A stretch of DNA of 64,000 nucleotides from Halomonas citrativorans (GCF_900163645.1 NZ_FUKM01000048.1:62001-126000); one strand, 5' to 3'; counted from the stretch's first letter, positions 30,036 through 40,110 are shown. A program made the numbers and translations. Notes: generated by a model from the sequence alone, not told the origin.

Positions 30036-30992
30036 TTACTTCCAGAAATCGCGAATCGAAGCGATGCCTTGGGCGCCTACGGCACGGGCGTGATTGGCAT
30101 CAAAGCGTGTCATTCCACCCAGCGCAAAGACCGGCATACCGGCACGCTCAACCAGTTGTTGAAAATCATGCCAGCCCATCGGCGCTACTTCCGGATGTGA
30201 AGGCGTAGTGCGAAGCGGTGACAGCGTCACAAAATCACACCCCAGCAGCGCCGCTTTGGAGAGCTGAGTTTGGTCATGTGTCGAGGCAGAGAGCCACTTT
30301 TGCTCGGCAATCGGGCGTCGATCCAGCTGCATCAAACGCTCGCTGGTTAAATGAATACCATCGGCATCCACGTGCTCAAGCAGCGCAGGCTCGCCGTTGA
30401 GTAGAAGCTTGGCGCCATACTCATGGCACATACGCAAGGCGCGTTCGGCGCGCTTAAGATAAGCGGCTTCATCAAGCTGCTTGGCACGCAGCTGCACTAA
30501 GCGAATGTTGTCTTCTTTCAAGGCCCGCTCCAGGAGCGTATCAAAACGCGCCTCGTCAGCCTCTTCTTTTGTAATCAGGTATTCAGTGGGCAGCATCACA
30601 GCACGCAGGATCGGCAGGTTGGCCGCCGGGAACGGATAATTAGCCAACTCCTCCATCGGCACCCAACGCACGGCTTGGCCTTCGCGACCAAAGGGCTCGC
30701 CAGCGAACTCGTGAACCTGCCAAACATCTAACAAAATATGCTTGTCAGGATACTCGTGATGCACACGGATCAAGGGCTGCGCACGTACAATCTCAACACC
30801 AAGCTCTTCGTGCAGCTCGCGCTTAAGGCCCTCAAGTCCTGTTTCATAAGGCGCGAGCTTCCCACCCGGAAACTCCCACAAGCCACCCTGGTCGACATTC
30901 GAGGGCCGACGTGCAATCAGCACTTTCTTCTGATCGGCACTGATGATGGCTGCTGCCGCAACATGAACTCGTCGTTTTACCATTACATTCAT
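30036..30992 (-). CDS. Nudix hydrolase fused to a ThiE/TenI-like domain
   Basis: About 318 residues. The N-terminal half is MutT-like, with a full Nudix box (GGKLAPYETGLEGLKRELHEELG split over residues ~45-68); the C-terminal half (from about 130) looks like thiamine-phosphate synthase/TenI, with DADGIHLTS, DFVTLSPLRTTPSHPE and FALGGM. The fusion is widespread near argJ-secA in Pseudomonas-like genomes. The ThiE lysine/threonine diphosphate motif is degraded, so the second half may be catalytically different. Starts at 30992 or 30983 are both possible. Confidence 0.87.
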   Translation of the reverse strand: MNVMVKRRVHVAAAAIISADQKKVLIARRPSNVDQGGLWEFPGGKLAPYETGLEGLKRELHEELGVEIVRAQPLIRVHHEYPDKHILLDVWQVHEFAGEPFGREGQAVRWVPMEELANYPFPAANLPILRAVMLPTEYLITKEEADEARFDTLLERALKEDNIRLVQLRAKQLDEAAYLKRAERALRMCHEYGAKLLLNGEPALLEHVDADGIHLTSERLMQLDRRPIAEQKWLSASTHDQTQLSKAALLGCDFVTLSPLRTTPSHPEVAPMGWHDFQQLVERAGMPVFALGGMTRFDANHARAVGAQGIASIRDFWK

Positions 30993-31094
30993 TACGTCTT
31001 TATCCACTGTGTGCGCACCGGCGGATCAGTGCCGGTGCTTACTCGCTGCGTGAGCCCTTTTATGACTGCCAAACCCAGCCGGGTGACTGGCTAA

Positions 31095-32324
31095 CTAGCT
31101 ACGATAGTCTGCGTTGATCGACACATAGTCATGGGAAAGATCAGAGGTCCATACAGTGGCACTCTCCTGACCGCGCCCTAAACTGATGCGAATCGTAATC
31201 TCGTCTTGCGCCATTACTGCACTGCCTGCGGCTTCCGTATACCCAGCCGCACGACCACCTTCTTCGACCAGACGAACATCTGCCAGGTCAATGACAATGC
31301 GGTCCACGTCAAAATCAGCCACAGGCGCTCGACCTACTGCGGCCAGAATACGCCCCCAGTTAGCATCAGAGGCGTAAAGCGCTGTTTTCACCAAGGGTGA
31401 GTGGGCGACGGTAAACGCGACATCTAGCGCTTCCTGACGACTTTCTGCGTCATCAACCTGGAGCGTCACAAACTTTGTCGCGCCCTCACCATCACGGATG
31501 ATCGCCTGAGCCAAGCTCGTCATTACCTGCTGCAATGCATCACGGAAGACGGCGATATCCTCGTTGTCTTCAATCGCCGCTCCCGTGCCTGTCGCTGCCA
31601 GCATGCACGCATCATTGGTTGAAGTGTCGCTATCCACGGTAATGCAGTTAAACGAGGCATCCACCGTCTCGCGTAACAAACGATCCAGCAATGACTGTTC
31701 AATAGCGGCATCCGTGACGACAAAGCCCAACATGGTCGCCATGTTGGGTTTAATCATGCCTGAGCCTTTAGTGATGCCATTGATAGTAACTGACCCGTTA
31801 CTAACCTTCGTGGTAACACTGGCGCCTTTGGCCCGAGTGTCGGTGGTTAAAATCCCTTCACCGGCATGTTGCCACGCCTGACTATTGTCAGCACCTGACG
31901 CAAGCGCTGGCGTGATGCCGGCTAAAAGGCGCTCCATGGGAAGTGGTTCACCGATAACCCCCGTTGAGAAAGGCAGCACCTGATGCTCGGCAACGCCAGC
32001 TTGCTCTGCTACCGCTTTACAGCTGGCGTAGGCATCATGAAGCCCCTGTTTGCCGGTGCCCGCATTCGCATTACCGGTATTAATTAGCCAGTAACGCGGC
32101 GCCTGGCCCTGCTCGCGGCAGCGCTCAACATGCGCCTTGGCAACCGACACCGGGGCAGCGCAGAAGGCATTACGCGTGAACACACCAGATACGGTTGCCG
32201 AGGCGGGTAGCTCAATAACTACCATGTCACGACGACCCGGCTTTTTAATACCCGCCATTGCACTTCCCAAGCGCACCCCAGCCAAGGGGGGCATCACCGG
32301 AAAGGGACTATTTCCCACCGCCAT
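31095..32324 (-). CDS. argJ: Bifunctional ornithine acetyltransferase/N-acetylglutamate synthase
   Basis: 409 residues. Transfers acetyl from N-acetylornithine to glutamate, and may also use acetyl-CoA. It self-cleaves before the threonine nucleophile, here Thr197 in KPNMATMLG. The C-terminal RISLGRGQESATVWTSDLSHDYVSINADYRS region is typical. GAGGAG lies just before the ATG. It stands between the Nudix fusion and secA, as in Pseudomonas; no other arg gene is close. Confidence 0.95.
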   Translation of the reverse strand: MAVGNSPFPVMPPLAGVRLGSAMAGIKKPGRRDMVVIELPASATVSGVFTRNAFCAAPVSVAKAHVERCREQGQAPRYWLINTGNANAGTGKQGLHDAYASCKAVAEQAGVAEHQVLPFSTGVIGEPLPMERLLAGITPALASGADNSQAWQHAGEGILTTDTRAKGASVTTKVSNGSVTINGITKGSGMIKPNMATMLGFVVTDAAIEQSLLDRLLRETVDASFNCITVDSDTSTNDACMLAATGTGAAIEDNEDIAVFRDALQQVMTSLAQAIIRDGEGATKFVTLQVDDAESRQEALDVAFTVAHSPLVKTALYASDANWGRILAAVGRAPVADFDVDRIVIDLADVRLVEEGGRAAGYTEAAGSAVMAQDEITIRISLGRGQESATVWTSDLSHDYVSINADYRS

Positions 32325-32360
32325 GATCGTCTCCTCTACCTAAATCCAGACCGCTTCTGA

Positions 32361-35108
32361 TTAGCTTAATTTGCCGCAGCACTGCTTGTACTTCTTACCT
32401 GAACCACACACACACGGATCGTTGCGGCCGACTTTCGGCCCTTCACGACGGACAGGGCGTGCGTCCTGCTCAGTGCTTTCCACATCACTGTTTTCACCGC
32501 TTAATCCGCTTTCACTGGAAGAAGCATTATCGTGACGATTCGCGGCCGCAGCTTTTTCGCGGGCCAACTCTTCACGCCGCTTTTGCTCCAGCGCATCAAC
32601 TTCTTCAGGCTGACGTACCTGAACATGGCTCAGAATACGGGTGACATCCGCTTTAATATTGGTCAGCAGGTGCTGGAACAATTCAAACGATTCACGCTTG
32701 TACTCTTGCTTGGGGTTCTTTTGTGCGTAGCCGCGTAAATGGATACCCCGACGCAGGTGATCCATCGACTGCAAGTGCTCTTTCCAACGCGTATCCAGAA
32801 CCTGAAGCATGACCTGCTTTTCAAAACGACGAATCAGGGTCGCGCCTGCGGCATCCACCTTGGCCGCATAAGCGTCACGGTGCATGTTTTGCAGACGCTC
32901 GCGCAACTTCTCTTCGCTAAATCGCTCATCATCAGCGGCCCACTGGACCACCGGGGCATCCAGGTTGAATTCTGTCTTAAGGTGCATTTCAAGCCCAGCC
33001 AAATCCCACTGCTCGGCTAGACTCTGCGGCGGAACGAAGTCGTTAATGGTGTCTTCCATGACTTCTTCACGAATACCCACGACAGCTTCTGAAATGTCAT
33101 CAGAGGCTAGAACCTCATTGCGCTGCTCGTAAATAACCCGGCGTTGGTCGTTTGCCACGTCATCATATTCAAGCAACTGCTTACGAATATCGAAGTTACG
33201 CCCTTCCACTTTCTTCTGGGCACGCTCAACAGCGTTAGATACCATTTTGTGCTCAATGGCTTCGCCGCGCTCCAGGCCCAATGCCTGCATGAGACGCTTA
33301 ACGCGGTCAGAACCAAATAGCCGCATCAGGCTATCTTCCAACGACAGGAAGAACCGCGTTGAACCTGGATCGCCCTGACGGCCAGAACGCCCACGCAACT
33401 GGTTATCAATGCGCCGAGACTCATGGCGTTCCGAACCAACAACATGCAGGCCACCGGCTTCCAGCACACCATCGTGACGCTGCTTCCACTCGGCTTTTAA
33501 TGCATCAATCTGCGCCTGGCTTGGGTTTTGTAGCTTGGCAACGTCAGCCTCCCAGTTGCCCCCCAGCATAATATCGGTACCTCGACCGGCCATGTTGGTG
33601 GCAATAGTGATCGCGCCAGGACGCCCCGCCTGGGCAATAATTTCCGCCTCACTCTGGTGCTGCTTGGCATTCAGGACATTGAACTTCAGTCCTGCTTCGC
33701 GCATCAAGTGCGCCAGATATTCAGACGTCTCGATGGACGCCGTACCTACCAGCACCGGGCGGCCTGCCTCTGTTTCGACCTGAACGTCTTTAATAATCGC
33801 CTCGTACTTCTCTTCGGCGCTAAGGTAGACCAGGTCGTTAAGGTCTTTACGGGCTAACGGGCGATTGGTGGGGATGACGATAACATCAAGCCCATAGATC
33901 TGACGGAACTCAAAGGCTTCCGTATCGGCAGTACCGGTCATGCCTGCCAGCTTTTCATACAAGCGGAAATAGTTCTGGAAGGTGGTGGATGCCAGTGTCT
34001 GGCTCTCGCGCTGAACGGTAACCCCTTCTTTGGCTTCAACAGCCTGGTGAAGTCCTTCAGACCAACGGCGACCGGGCATCGTCCGTCCAGTATGCTCATC
34101 AACGATGACCACCTGGTCTTCCACTACGATGTAATCAACATCCTTGTTGTAAAGATGGCGTGCCCGCAGCGCAGAATGCATGTGCTGCAGTAAATTCAGG
34201 TTTTGAGCGGCGTAAAGCGATTCACCCTCTTTAAGAAGGCCTTCCGCCTGCATCAACTCTTCAACCCTGTTATGCCCCTGCTCGGTCAGTTCAACCTGCT
34301 TTTGCTTCTCCTCCAGCACAAAATCGCCGGTTGCAGGTTGGTCGTCATCTTCCGAGACCTCACCCTCTTCCAACTGCTGGGCAAGCTGATTAACGACGCT
34401 ATACAGATTGGTATTTTCATCCACCGCGCCAGATATGATCAGCGGCGTACGCGCCTCATCAATCAGGATCGAATCCACCTCATCGACAATGGCATAGTGC
34501 AGGCCACGCTGCACCTTATCCTCCAAAGAGAACGCCATGTTGTCGCGAAGGTAGTCAAAGCCAAATTCGTTATTGGTACCGTAGGTAATATCACACCGAT
34601 AAGCATGGCGTTTCTCCTCCCCGGTTTGACCGGAAAAGATAACCCCAACAGAAAGCCCTAAAAACTCATACAGCGGGCGCATCCACTCGGCATCACGGCG
34701 GGCAAGGTAGTCATTGACGGTGACAACGTGTACGCCCTTTGCAGGTAGCGCATTGAGATAAACGGCCAGCGTTGCTACCAGCGTTTTACCTTCGCCGGTT
34801 TTCATTTCAGCAATACGACCACGGTGCAGGGTCATGCCCCCCACCACCTGTACATCAAAATGCCGCATACCCATGACGCGCTTACTGGCCTCTCGCACAA
34901 TCGCAAACGCAGAAGGCAACAAACTATCCAGTGCCTCGCCGTTTTCCAAGCGCAAACGCAGCTCCGCTGTCTTACCTTGTAATTCAGCGTCGCTTAATCC
35001 TTCAAACTCAGCTTCGAGCGCGTTCACACTACGAACGTTTTTGTGCATGCGCTTTACTTCACGGTCGTTCTTGGAGCCAACAACCTTGCGTAACAAATTA
35101 TTAATCAT
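32361..35108 (-). CDS. secA: Preprotein translocase ATPase SecA
   Basis: 915 residues. Motor of Sec export. Walker A is in [14 protein letters not shown], the DEAD-type box in [16 protein letters not shown]; the preprotein cross-linking, HSD and HWD regions follow, and the C-terminal zinc tail [22 protein letters not shown] binds SecB/lipid. The ATG at 35108 has GGAAA five bases before. Directly upstream lies a 115-residue ORF with SecM features (see 35195-35542), suggesting arrest-based control of secA translation. Confidence 0.97.
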   Translation of the reverse strand: MINNLLRKVVGSKNDREVKRMHKNVRSVNALEAEFEGLSDAELQGKTAELRLRLENGEALDSLLPSAFAIVREASKRVMGMRHFDVQVVGGMTLHRGRIAEMKTGEGKTLVATLAVYLNALPAKGVHVVTVNDYLARRDAEWMRPLYEFLGLSVGVIFSGQTGEEKRHAYRCDITYGTNNEFGFDYLRDNMAFSLEDKVQRGLHYAIVDEVDSILIDEARTPLIISGAVDENTNLYSVVNQLAQQLEEGEVSEDDDQPATGDFVLEEKQKQVELTEQGHNRVEELMQAEGLLKEGESLYAAQNLNLLQHMHSALRARHLYNKDVDYIVVEDQVVIVDEHTGRTMPGRRWSEGLHQAVEAKEGVTVQRESQTLASTTFQNYFRLYEKLAGMTGTADTEAFEFRQIYGLDVIVIPTNRPLARKDLNDLVYLSAEEKYEAIIKDVQVETEAGRPVLVGTASIETSEYLAHLMREAGLKFNVLNAKQHQSEAEIIAQAGRPGAITIATNMAGRGTDIMLGGNWEADVAKLQNPSQAQIDALKAEWKQRHDGVLEAGGLHVVGSERHESRRIDNQLRGRSGRQGDPGSTRFFLSLEDSLMRLFGSDRVKRLMQALGLERGEAIEHKMVSNAVERAQKKVEGRNFDIRKQLLEYDDVANDQRRVIYEQRNEVLASDDISEAVVGIREEVMEDTINDFVPPQSLAEQWDLAGLEMHLKTEFNLDAPVVQWAADDERFSEEKLRERLQNMHRDAYAAKVDAAGATLIRRFEKQVMLQVLDTRWKEHLQSMDHLRRGIHLRGYAQKNPKQEYKRESFELFQHLLTNIKADVTRILSHVQVRQPEEVDALEQKRREELAREKAAAANRHDNASSSESGLSGENSDVESTEQDARPVRREGPKVGRNDPCVCGSGKKYKQCCGKLS

Positions 35109-35127
35109 GAAATTTCCAAATCATCTT

Positions 35128-35150
35128 GAGCGAACCAATGGGTTTCGCCC
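35128..35150 (-). promoter_or_regulatory. Hairpin in the leader between the SecM-like ORF and secA
   Basis: On the minus strand GGGCGAAACC (35141-35150) can pair with GGTTCGCTC (35128-35136) around a CATT loop, with one bulged A. It ends 19 bases before the secA ATG. The same GGGCG can instead pair with the CCGCCC of the arrest codons. Confidence 0.5.
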
Positions 35151-35194
35151 TGTTCCGTATAAGGCAAGTAAAGTACGTTTTAGCAAACCGTGAG

Positions 35195-35542
35195 TTAAGC
35201 GGGCGGACCGCGCTGGGTAAGCACATCACGTGCGGCTACCCGGCGCTTTATAAAGACATAAACAGGTAAAAAGTGGCGCTGCACCGCGATACGTTTAAAT
35301 CGCTGCCGCCAACCGCGCAATGCACGCCGCCTTTTGGCGATCCAATGCGATTGAGCACGTAAAATAGCCGGCACCCACAAACACACGCAGACGTGACGCT
35401 CAGCGCCCCGCATGGCATCAAAAGGCACTAAACTATTGGGCAGCAAGCAGCTTACCAGGAGCCCCGCCAGCCACCAACGCGCCAAGCCATAGCGACGGTT
35501 ACGTCGCGGCAAAGCAGAAAAGGTGTTAAGCGTGGAAGACAT
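35195..35542 (-). CDS. SecM-like secretion monitor/arrest peptide candidate
   Basis: 115 residues, no database family recognised. It starts with a positively charged stretch (RRNRR), then a hydrophobic segment about residues 24-38 (WWLAGLLVSCLLPN) that looks like a signal sequence, then a basic region, and ends QRGPPA-stop: Arg111-Gly112-Pro113-Pro114-Ala115. E. coli SecM, encoded directly upstream of secA, has a signal sequence and arrests at Arg-Ala-Gly-Pro; RAPP-type arrest peptides end in Arg-Ala-Pro-Pro. An upstream AGGAG is twelve bases from the ATG. Divergent from dciA. Function is inference. Confidence 0.7.
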   Translation of the reverse strand: MSSTLNTFSALPRRNRRYGLARWWLAGLLVSCLLPNSLVPFDAMRGAERHVCVCLWVPAILRAQSHWIAKRRRALRGWRQRFKRIAVQRHFLPVYVFIKRRVAARDVLTQRGPPA

Positions 35543-35588
35543 GCTGTGGATTGGCTCCTGAGCGTGTTAGGCTCTGCAAATAAGTAAT

Positions 35589-35604
35589 GCATCCGCGCGG
35601 ATGC
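35589..35604. repeat. 16-bp perfect palindrome between the SecM-like ORF and dciA
   Basis: GCATCCGCGCGGATGC reads the same on both strands. It lies in the 107-base divergent promoter region. It could be an operator or, if transcribed, a 6-bp stem with a GCGC loop in the secM-like leader. Confidence 0.6.
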
Positions 35605-35649
35605 CGCTACTTGGCTATATATTGAGGGGTTATCCCAGGATTCAAGCGT

Positions 35650-36105
35650 ATGAGTATAAAGGTTAAGCGTTCTCGCGCACAGCCCATCGCCCGTCTGCTA
35701 AACAAGTCAGGGGATATTGGCCAATTAATGCGTCAGTCTCGCTTGATAGATCAAGCCCAGTGTCATGTAAGAGCCCACCTGCCAGAAGAGATGCGCCCAC
35801 ATATCTTTGTCGGCGGCTTTCGCGATGGGCGCTTAACCCTGATCAGTGGACAGGCAAGCTGGCTGACATGGCTGCGCTTTGAACAGCGGCGGCTGTTGAC
35901 GCTGTTACATCAACTGCCCGGCTTTGAGGCTGTGAATGGCTTTACCTTTAAAGTGCGCCCCGTCCGCCCAGTTGAAGCACCTTTGCGTAATACCCGACAC
36001 TTGTCCGCCAGCGCGGGAAAAACGCTCAGCGAGTGCGCAAGCGACACGCACAATCCTGCGCTGCGTAAAGCGCTAGAGCGCCTTGCATCTCACGCACCAA
36101 AATAA
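35650..36105 (+). CDS. dciA: DciA-type replicative helicase loader (DUF721)
   Basis: 151 residues. The N-terminal half has the DUF721 pattern (LMRQSRLIDQAQCHVRAHLPEE, TLISGQASWLTWLRFEQRRLL). DciA is the ancestral loader of DnaB helicase in bacteria without DnaC/DnaI. The gene lies between lpxC and secA, as in Pseudomonas and Vibrio relatives. The C-terminal half looks disordered. A terminator follows. Confidence 0.88.
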   Translation: MSIKVKRSRAQPIARLLNKSGDIGQLMRQSRLIDQAQCHVRAHLPEEMRPHIFVGGFRDGRLTLISGQASWLTWLRFEQRRLLTLLHQLPGFEAVNGFTFKVRPVRPVEAPLRNTRHLSASAGKTLSECASDTHNPALRKALERLASHAPK

Positions 36106-36147
36106 GCGTGCCGCGCACATTGCGCACTTCTCAAATGCCAGAAACGC

Positions 36148-36175
36148 AAAAGCACCGCCTGGGCGGTGCTTTTTT
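36148..36175 (+). terminator. Intrinsic terminator after dciA
   Basis: A 12-bp stem AAAAGCACCGCC/GGCGGTGCTTTT with T run. lpxC ends on the other side, with only four T in that direction. Confidence 0.85.
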
Positions 36176-36264
36176 CATCAAGGCCAGTTATCGAGCTTGA
36201 GCACTACCAAAGGTGGAACCTGGATAGCGCGTCATAGCTAATATCTGACGCTCCTGCTTGGCAA

Positions 36265-37176
36265 TCAGGCCATTGCAGGCGCTGCGTACGAAATAGGCGC
36301 AACGGCTTTTTCATCTTCAAACGTCACGATTTCATAAGCATCAGGCTGTGCCATCAATTCACGGCAAAGCTGATTGTTCAGAGCATGTCCGGATTTTGTA
36401 CCGTGAAACTCACCAATCAGGCTGTAGCCTAACTGATACAAATCGCCGATAGCATCCAGCACCTTGTGTTTGACGAACTCATCTTCGTAACGCAAACCGC
36501 CTTCATTGACGATGCGATAATCATCAACCACGATCGCATTATCCAGGCTTCCCCCCAGGGCCAGGTTATTAGAGCGCAAAAACTCCAAATCCTTCATAAA
36601 CCCAAAGGTGCGCGCCCGAGAAACCTCTTTCACAAAAGAGGTCGTCGAAAAATCGATAAGCGCAGTTTGTTTCTGCTGTTCGAAAACCGGGTGGTCGAAG
36701 TCAATGGAGAACGAGACTTTGAACCCCTGGTGCGGAAGGAAAACGGCCTCTTTATCGCCATCTTTAACCGCGACGCGATGTTTGATGCGTATAAATTTCT
36801 TTGCTGCATCCTGCTCAAGAATACCCGCCGATTGAATTAAAAACACAAACGGGCTGGCACTACCGTCCATAATCGGTACTTCGGGAGCACTTAGGTCAAC
36901 ATAAGCATTATCGATGCCTAGTCCTGCAAACGCTGACATCAAATGCTCAACCGTTGCCACTTTCACACCTTCGTGTGAAAGTGCGGTGCAAAGTGTTGTG
37001 TCTTCCACTAACTCTGCGCGTGCGGGTATATGTACCACAGGCTCCAGATCGGTTCTAACAAACACAATCCCGGTGTTTGTCGGCGCCGGACGCAAAGCCA
37101 TGTGGACTTTTTTGCCGGAGTGCAGACCCACTCCAGTGGCGCGGATGACGTTTTGTAGGGTGCGTTGTCTGATCAT
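36265..37176 (-). CDS. lpxC: UDP-3-O-acyl-N-acetylglucosamine deacetylase
   Basis: 303 residues, zinc-dependent committed step of lipid A synthesis. Zinc ligands His78 (TVEHLMSAF), His237 and Asp241 (HKVLDAIGD), and the catalytic His264 ([11 protein letters not shown]) are present. E. coli LpxC is 305 residues; the C-terminus [12 protein letters not shown] is a short hydrophobic tail like the FtsH degradation signal of E. coli. It follows ftsZ; a large hairpin lies between them. Confidence 0.96.
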   Translation of the reverse strand: MIRQRTLQNVIRATGVGLHSGKKVHMALRPAPTNTGIVFVRTDLEPVVHIPARAELVEDTTLCTALSHEGVKVATVEHLMSAFAGLGIDNAYVDLSAPEVPIMDGSASPFVFLIQSAGILEQDAAKKFIRIKHRVAVKDGDKEAVFLPHQGFKVSFSIDFDHPVFEQQKQTALIDFSTTSFVKEVSRARTFGFMKDLEFLRSNNLALGGSLDNAIVVDDYRIVNEGGLRYEDEFVKHKVLDAIGDLYQLGYSLIGEFHGTKSGHALNNQLCRELMAQPDAYEIVTFEDEKAVAPISYAAPAMA

Positions 37177-37247
37177 GGGCAGTGGTCGAACTCTAATGAC
37201 GGTAGTACCGTAGGGGAAGGAAAGTTATCAAACAGTGTTCACTTTAA

Positions 37248-37288
37248 CAGCAAACGAGCGTTTTAACCAATAAAACACTCGTTTGCTG
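37248..37288 (-). promoter_or_regulatory. 17-bp interrupted stem-loop between ftsZ and lpxC
   Basis: CAGCAAACGAG (37248-37258) pairs with CTCGTTTGCTG (37278-37288), and GTTTTA (37260-37265) with TAAAAC (37271-37276); one mismatch, five-base loop. No T run follows on the minus strand, so it is not a standard terminator. Confidence 0.75.
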
Positions 37289-37311
37289 GCCCAGTAAACC
37301 TATTGAAACAA

Positions 37312-38490
37312 TCAATCGGCCTGACGGCGCAAGAAAGCAGGTATGTCCAGATAGTCATCAGCATCGGCTGAGCGACTCTTTTCTGGACGCGGTTTGGGCG
37401 CGTGTTCCGGCGCCTCTGCACGGGCAGTTGCTTGCTGACGCATTACGGTAGGCTGCTGTAGCTTACGGTAATCAGAAGAGTCAGCAGAAGAGCGACGTGC
37501 AGGTTCGCGTGTTGTCGCTTTGGCAGTTTTCGCGCCATCTAACCCAGCAGCAACAACAGTAACACGCAACTCATCCGACATTTCCATATCGATGGAAGTT
37601 CCCACGACAATGGTCGCTTCTTGTGAAGCAAACTCTTGCACGGTGGCACCTACATCATTGAACTCGCCAATCGACAGATCCGGCCCTGCCGTAATATTGA
37701 CCAGAATGCCTCGCGCGCCATGCAGATCGATATCTTCCAGAAGCGGGCTACGGATAGCTTTTTCTGCTGCTTCGCGGGCGCGGTTCTCGCCTGTAGCACC
37801 GCCCGTACCCATCATCGCCATGCCCATTTCAGACATAACAGTACGCACATCAGCAAAGTCGACGTTGATAATACCAGGGCTTGTGATCAGCTCGGCAATA
37901 CCTTGAACAGCGCCAAGCAATACATCGTTGGCAGCGCTAAACGCAGTTAACAGCGTCGCGCTTTTACCCAGTACGGATAAAAGCTTTTCGTTGGGTATGG
38001 TGATCAGCGAATCAACATGCTGAGAGAGCTCTTTCATTCCCTCTTCGGCAGCGCGCATACGCTTGGGGCCTTCAAACGGGAAAGGCCGCGTAACGACAGC
38101 TACCGTTAAAATACCCAGTTCTTTGGCAACTTGCGCAACCACTGGCGCGCCGCCGGTGCCTGTACCACCGCCCATACCAGCGGTAATAAAGACCATATCG
38201 GCGCCTTCAAGTAGCTCAGCGATTCGGTCACGATCTTCCATCGCGGCCTGACGGCCTACTTCAGGGTTGGCGCCAGCACCGAGCCCCTTGGTGATTTCAC
38301 CACCTAGCTGTAATACTGTTTTTGCGGATACGCGTTTAAGTGCCTGGGCATCGGTATTGGCGCAAATAAATTCAACGCCTTCAATGTTACTTTCAACCAT
38401 GTGATTGACGGCATTGCCGCCACCACCACCAACACCGACTACTTTTATGACCGCACTACTTGAGGGTGCGTTATCTATCAATTCAAACAT
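37312..38490 (-). CDS. ftsZ: Cell division protein FtsZ
   Basis: 392 residues. Tubulin-like GTPase of the division ring. GGGTGTG is at residues 107-113, the T7-loop NVDFADVRT is in place, and the C-terminal peptide [15 protein letters not shown] binds FtsA/ZipA. The ATG at 38490 ([10 protein letters not shown]) is chosen over in-frame upstream ones because length and start match homologues; AGGAG is upstream. It follows ftsA by 34 bases. Confidence 0.97.
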   Translation of the reverse strand: MFELIDNAPSSSAVIKVVGVGGGGGNAVNHMVESNIEGVEFICANTDAQALKRVSAKTVLQLGGEITKGLGAGANPEVGRQAAMEDRDRIAELLEGADMVFITAGMGGGTGTGGAPVVAQVAKELGILTVAVVTRPFPFEGPKRMRAAEEGMKELSQHVDSLITIPNEKLLSVLGKSATLLTAFSAANDVLLGAVQGIAELITSPGIINVDFADVRTVMSEMGMAMMGTGGATGENRAREAAEKAIRSPLLEDIDLHGARGILVNITAGPDLSIGEFNDVGATVQEFASQEATIVVGTSIDMEMSDELRVTVVAAGLDGAKTAKATTREPARRSSADSSDYRKLQQPTVMRQQATARAEAPEHAPKPRPEKSRSADADDYLDIPAFLRRQAD

Positions 38491-38524
38491 AAGCCCCGTC
38501 TCCTGAACCGCGCTTGCGGCCCTG

Positions 38525-39814
38525 TCAGAAATTTCCTTTGAACCAGCCCTTAATTCTGGCCAGCGCCGAATGGTCTTCCTTGATATCACGCCGAGAGAGC
38601 TCGTTGCGACCTTTGTGAGGCGCAATGACTCCCCCGTGGCTTTCTAGACCCTGCCCATGCCGCGCTGCTTGCAACGCATAGTGCAATAAGCCGACACCTG
38701 TCGCATAAATGGGATTTCGCACGACATCCGCTAAACCTTTAACGTTTTGCGGACAAGCAATACGAACCGGCATGTGGAATATCTCTTCTGCCAATTCGCC
38801 GACCCCTTCCATACGTGAGGTGCCACCAGTGAGCACAACACCAGCGGCAACCATGTCTTCATAGCCACTGCGACGTAATTCGTCTCTAACCAGTGTAAAT
38901 AGTTCTTCATAGCGTGGTTCGACCACTTCAGCGAGCGCCTGACGCGACAAGTCGCGTGACGGACGATCACCCACACTAGGAACCTTAATCATTTCATCGC
39001 TTGCGGCCAATTGCGTTAAGGCACAAGCGTATTTAACCTTGATCTCTTCTGCGTGCTGCGTCGGTGTACGTAGCGCCATGGCAATATCGTTGGTGACCTG
39101 ATCACCAGCAATCGGTATAACGGCCGTGTGCCGAATGGCACCTTCAGTAAAGATGGCCATATCAGTGGTTCCACCGCCGATATCCACCATGCAAACGCCT
39201 AATTCACGTTCGTCTTCGGTCAACACTGCCATGCTGGATGCCAGCTGTTCCAGGATAATTGCGTCGACGTCCAAACCACAGCGTCGAACACATTTCTCAA
39301 TATTCTGTACCGCGTTGAGTGCTGCCGTTACCAAATGAACTTGCGCTTCTAAACGTACACCGGACATGCCCAAGGGCTCGCGAATACCGCCTTGTGCATC
39401 AATTGCAAATTCCTGGGGCAGTACATGTAAAACGCGCTGACCTTCTGAAACCGCCCTTGCCCTCGCTGAATCAATAACGCGATCAATATCAGAAGGAGTA
39501 ACTTCACGCTCTTTAATAGCTACCACACCATCTGAGTTCATCGAGCTAATATGACTACCCGCAATGCCCACATATACCGAGTGAATATCGCAGCCAGCCA
39601 TAAGCTCGGCTTCTTCCACAGCGCGCTGAATAGATTGAACGGTTGATTCAATATTAATGACAACGCCTCGCTTCATACCCCGTGACGGGTGCGAGCCGAT
39701 ACCAGCAATTTCAATGCCGCCATCATCGGTAGGTTGACCGACAATTGCGACGACCTTGGACGTTCCAATGTCCAGCCCGACCACCATATTCGATGCATTG
39801 GGTGAGCCTGCCAT
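38525..39814 (-). CDS. ftsA: Cell division protein FtsA
   Basis: 429 residues, actin-like membrane anchor of FtsZ. Phosphate loops are [10 protein letters not shown] and [13 protein letters not shown]; the C-terminal [12 protein letters not shown] forms the amphipathic membrane-targeting helix. The ATG at 39814 has AGGAGAA upstream. Unlike the usual tight ftsQ-ftsA spacing, 296 bases lie upstream of it. Confidence 0.96.
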   Translation of the reverse strand: MAGSPNASNMVVGLDIGTSKVVAIVGQPTDDGGIEIAGIGSHPSRGMKRGVVINIESTVQSIQRAVEEAELMAGCDIHSVYVGIAGSHISSMNSDGVVAIKEREVTPSDIDRVIDSARARAVSEGQRVLHVLPQEFAIDAQGGIREPLGMSGVRLEAQVHLVTAALNAVQNIEKCVRRCGLDVDAIILEQLASSMAVLTEDERELGVCMVDIGGGTTDMAIFTEGAIRHTAVIPIAGDQVTNDIAMALRTPTQHAEEIKVKYACALTQLAASDEMIKVPSVGDRPSRDLSRQALAEVVEPRYEELFTLVRDELRRSGYEDMVAAGVVLTGGTSRMEGVGELAEEIFHMPVRIACPQNVKGLADVVRNPIYATGVGLLHYALQAARHGQGLESHGGVIAPHKGRNELSRRDIKEDHSALARIKGWFKGNF

Positions 39815-40006
39815 GAGTCGGGAATTCTCCTTGTAAACTTTTTAAAATTAAAATAAATAGGGATACTTAAACCAACTTATTCTTTGCCTATTATAACTTG
39901 GCACCTGGTAAGCGCTGATAGCTCAGTAGCGCTGATGAGAAGTTTAAATCTACAAAATCACCGGTTGCCCATAGTATAGAAACAATTGGCATAATACGAC
40001 CAGCCC

Positions 40007-40026
40007 AAGCCCACAATAATGGGCTT
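40007..40026 (-). repeat. Small stem-loop in the ftsQ-ftsA gap
   Basis: AAGCCCA (40007-40013) pairs with TGGGCTT (40020-40026). The gap 39815-40110 is AT-rich and holds no ORF; this is the only clear structure. Possible mRNA processing site or weak terminator after ftsQ. Confidence 0.4.
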
Positions 40027-40110
40027 GAAGTGTAATTTAAACCCCATTAATGCGTTTTTACGCGCTGGCGGCGACTTATCATGGCTAAAGCGCGTTAATT
40101 AAAACTTGAG

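Noticed and set aside
39890-39895. TATAAT on the minus strand as a firm ftsA promoter
   Set aside because: No -35 match at 16-18 bases and the gap is AT-rich; kept only as part of a finding.
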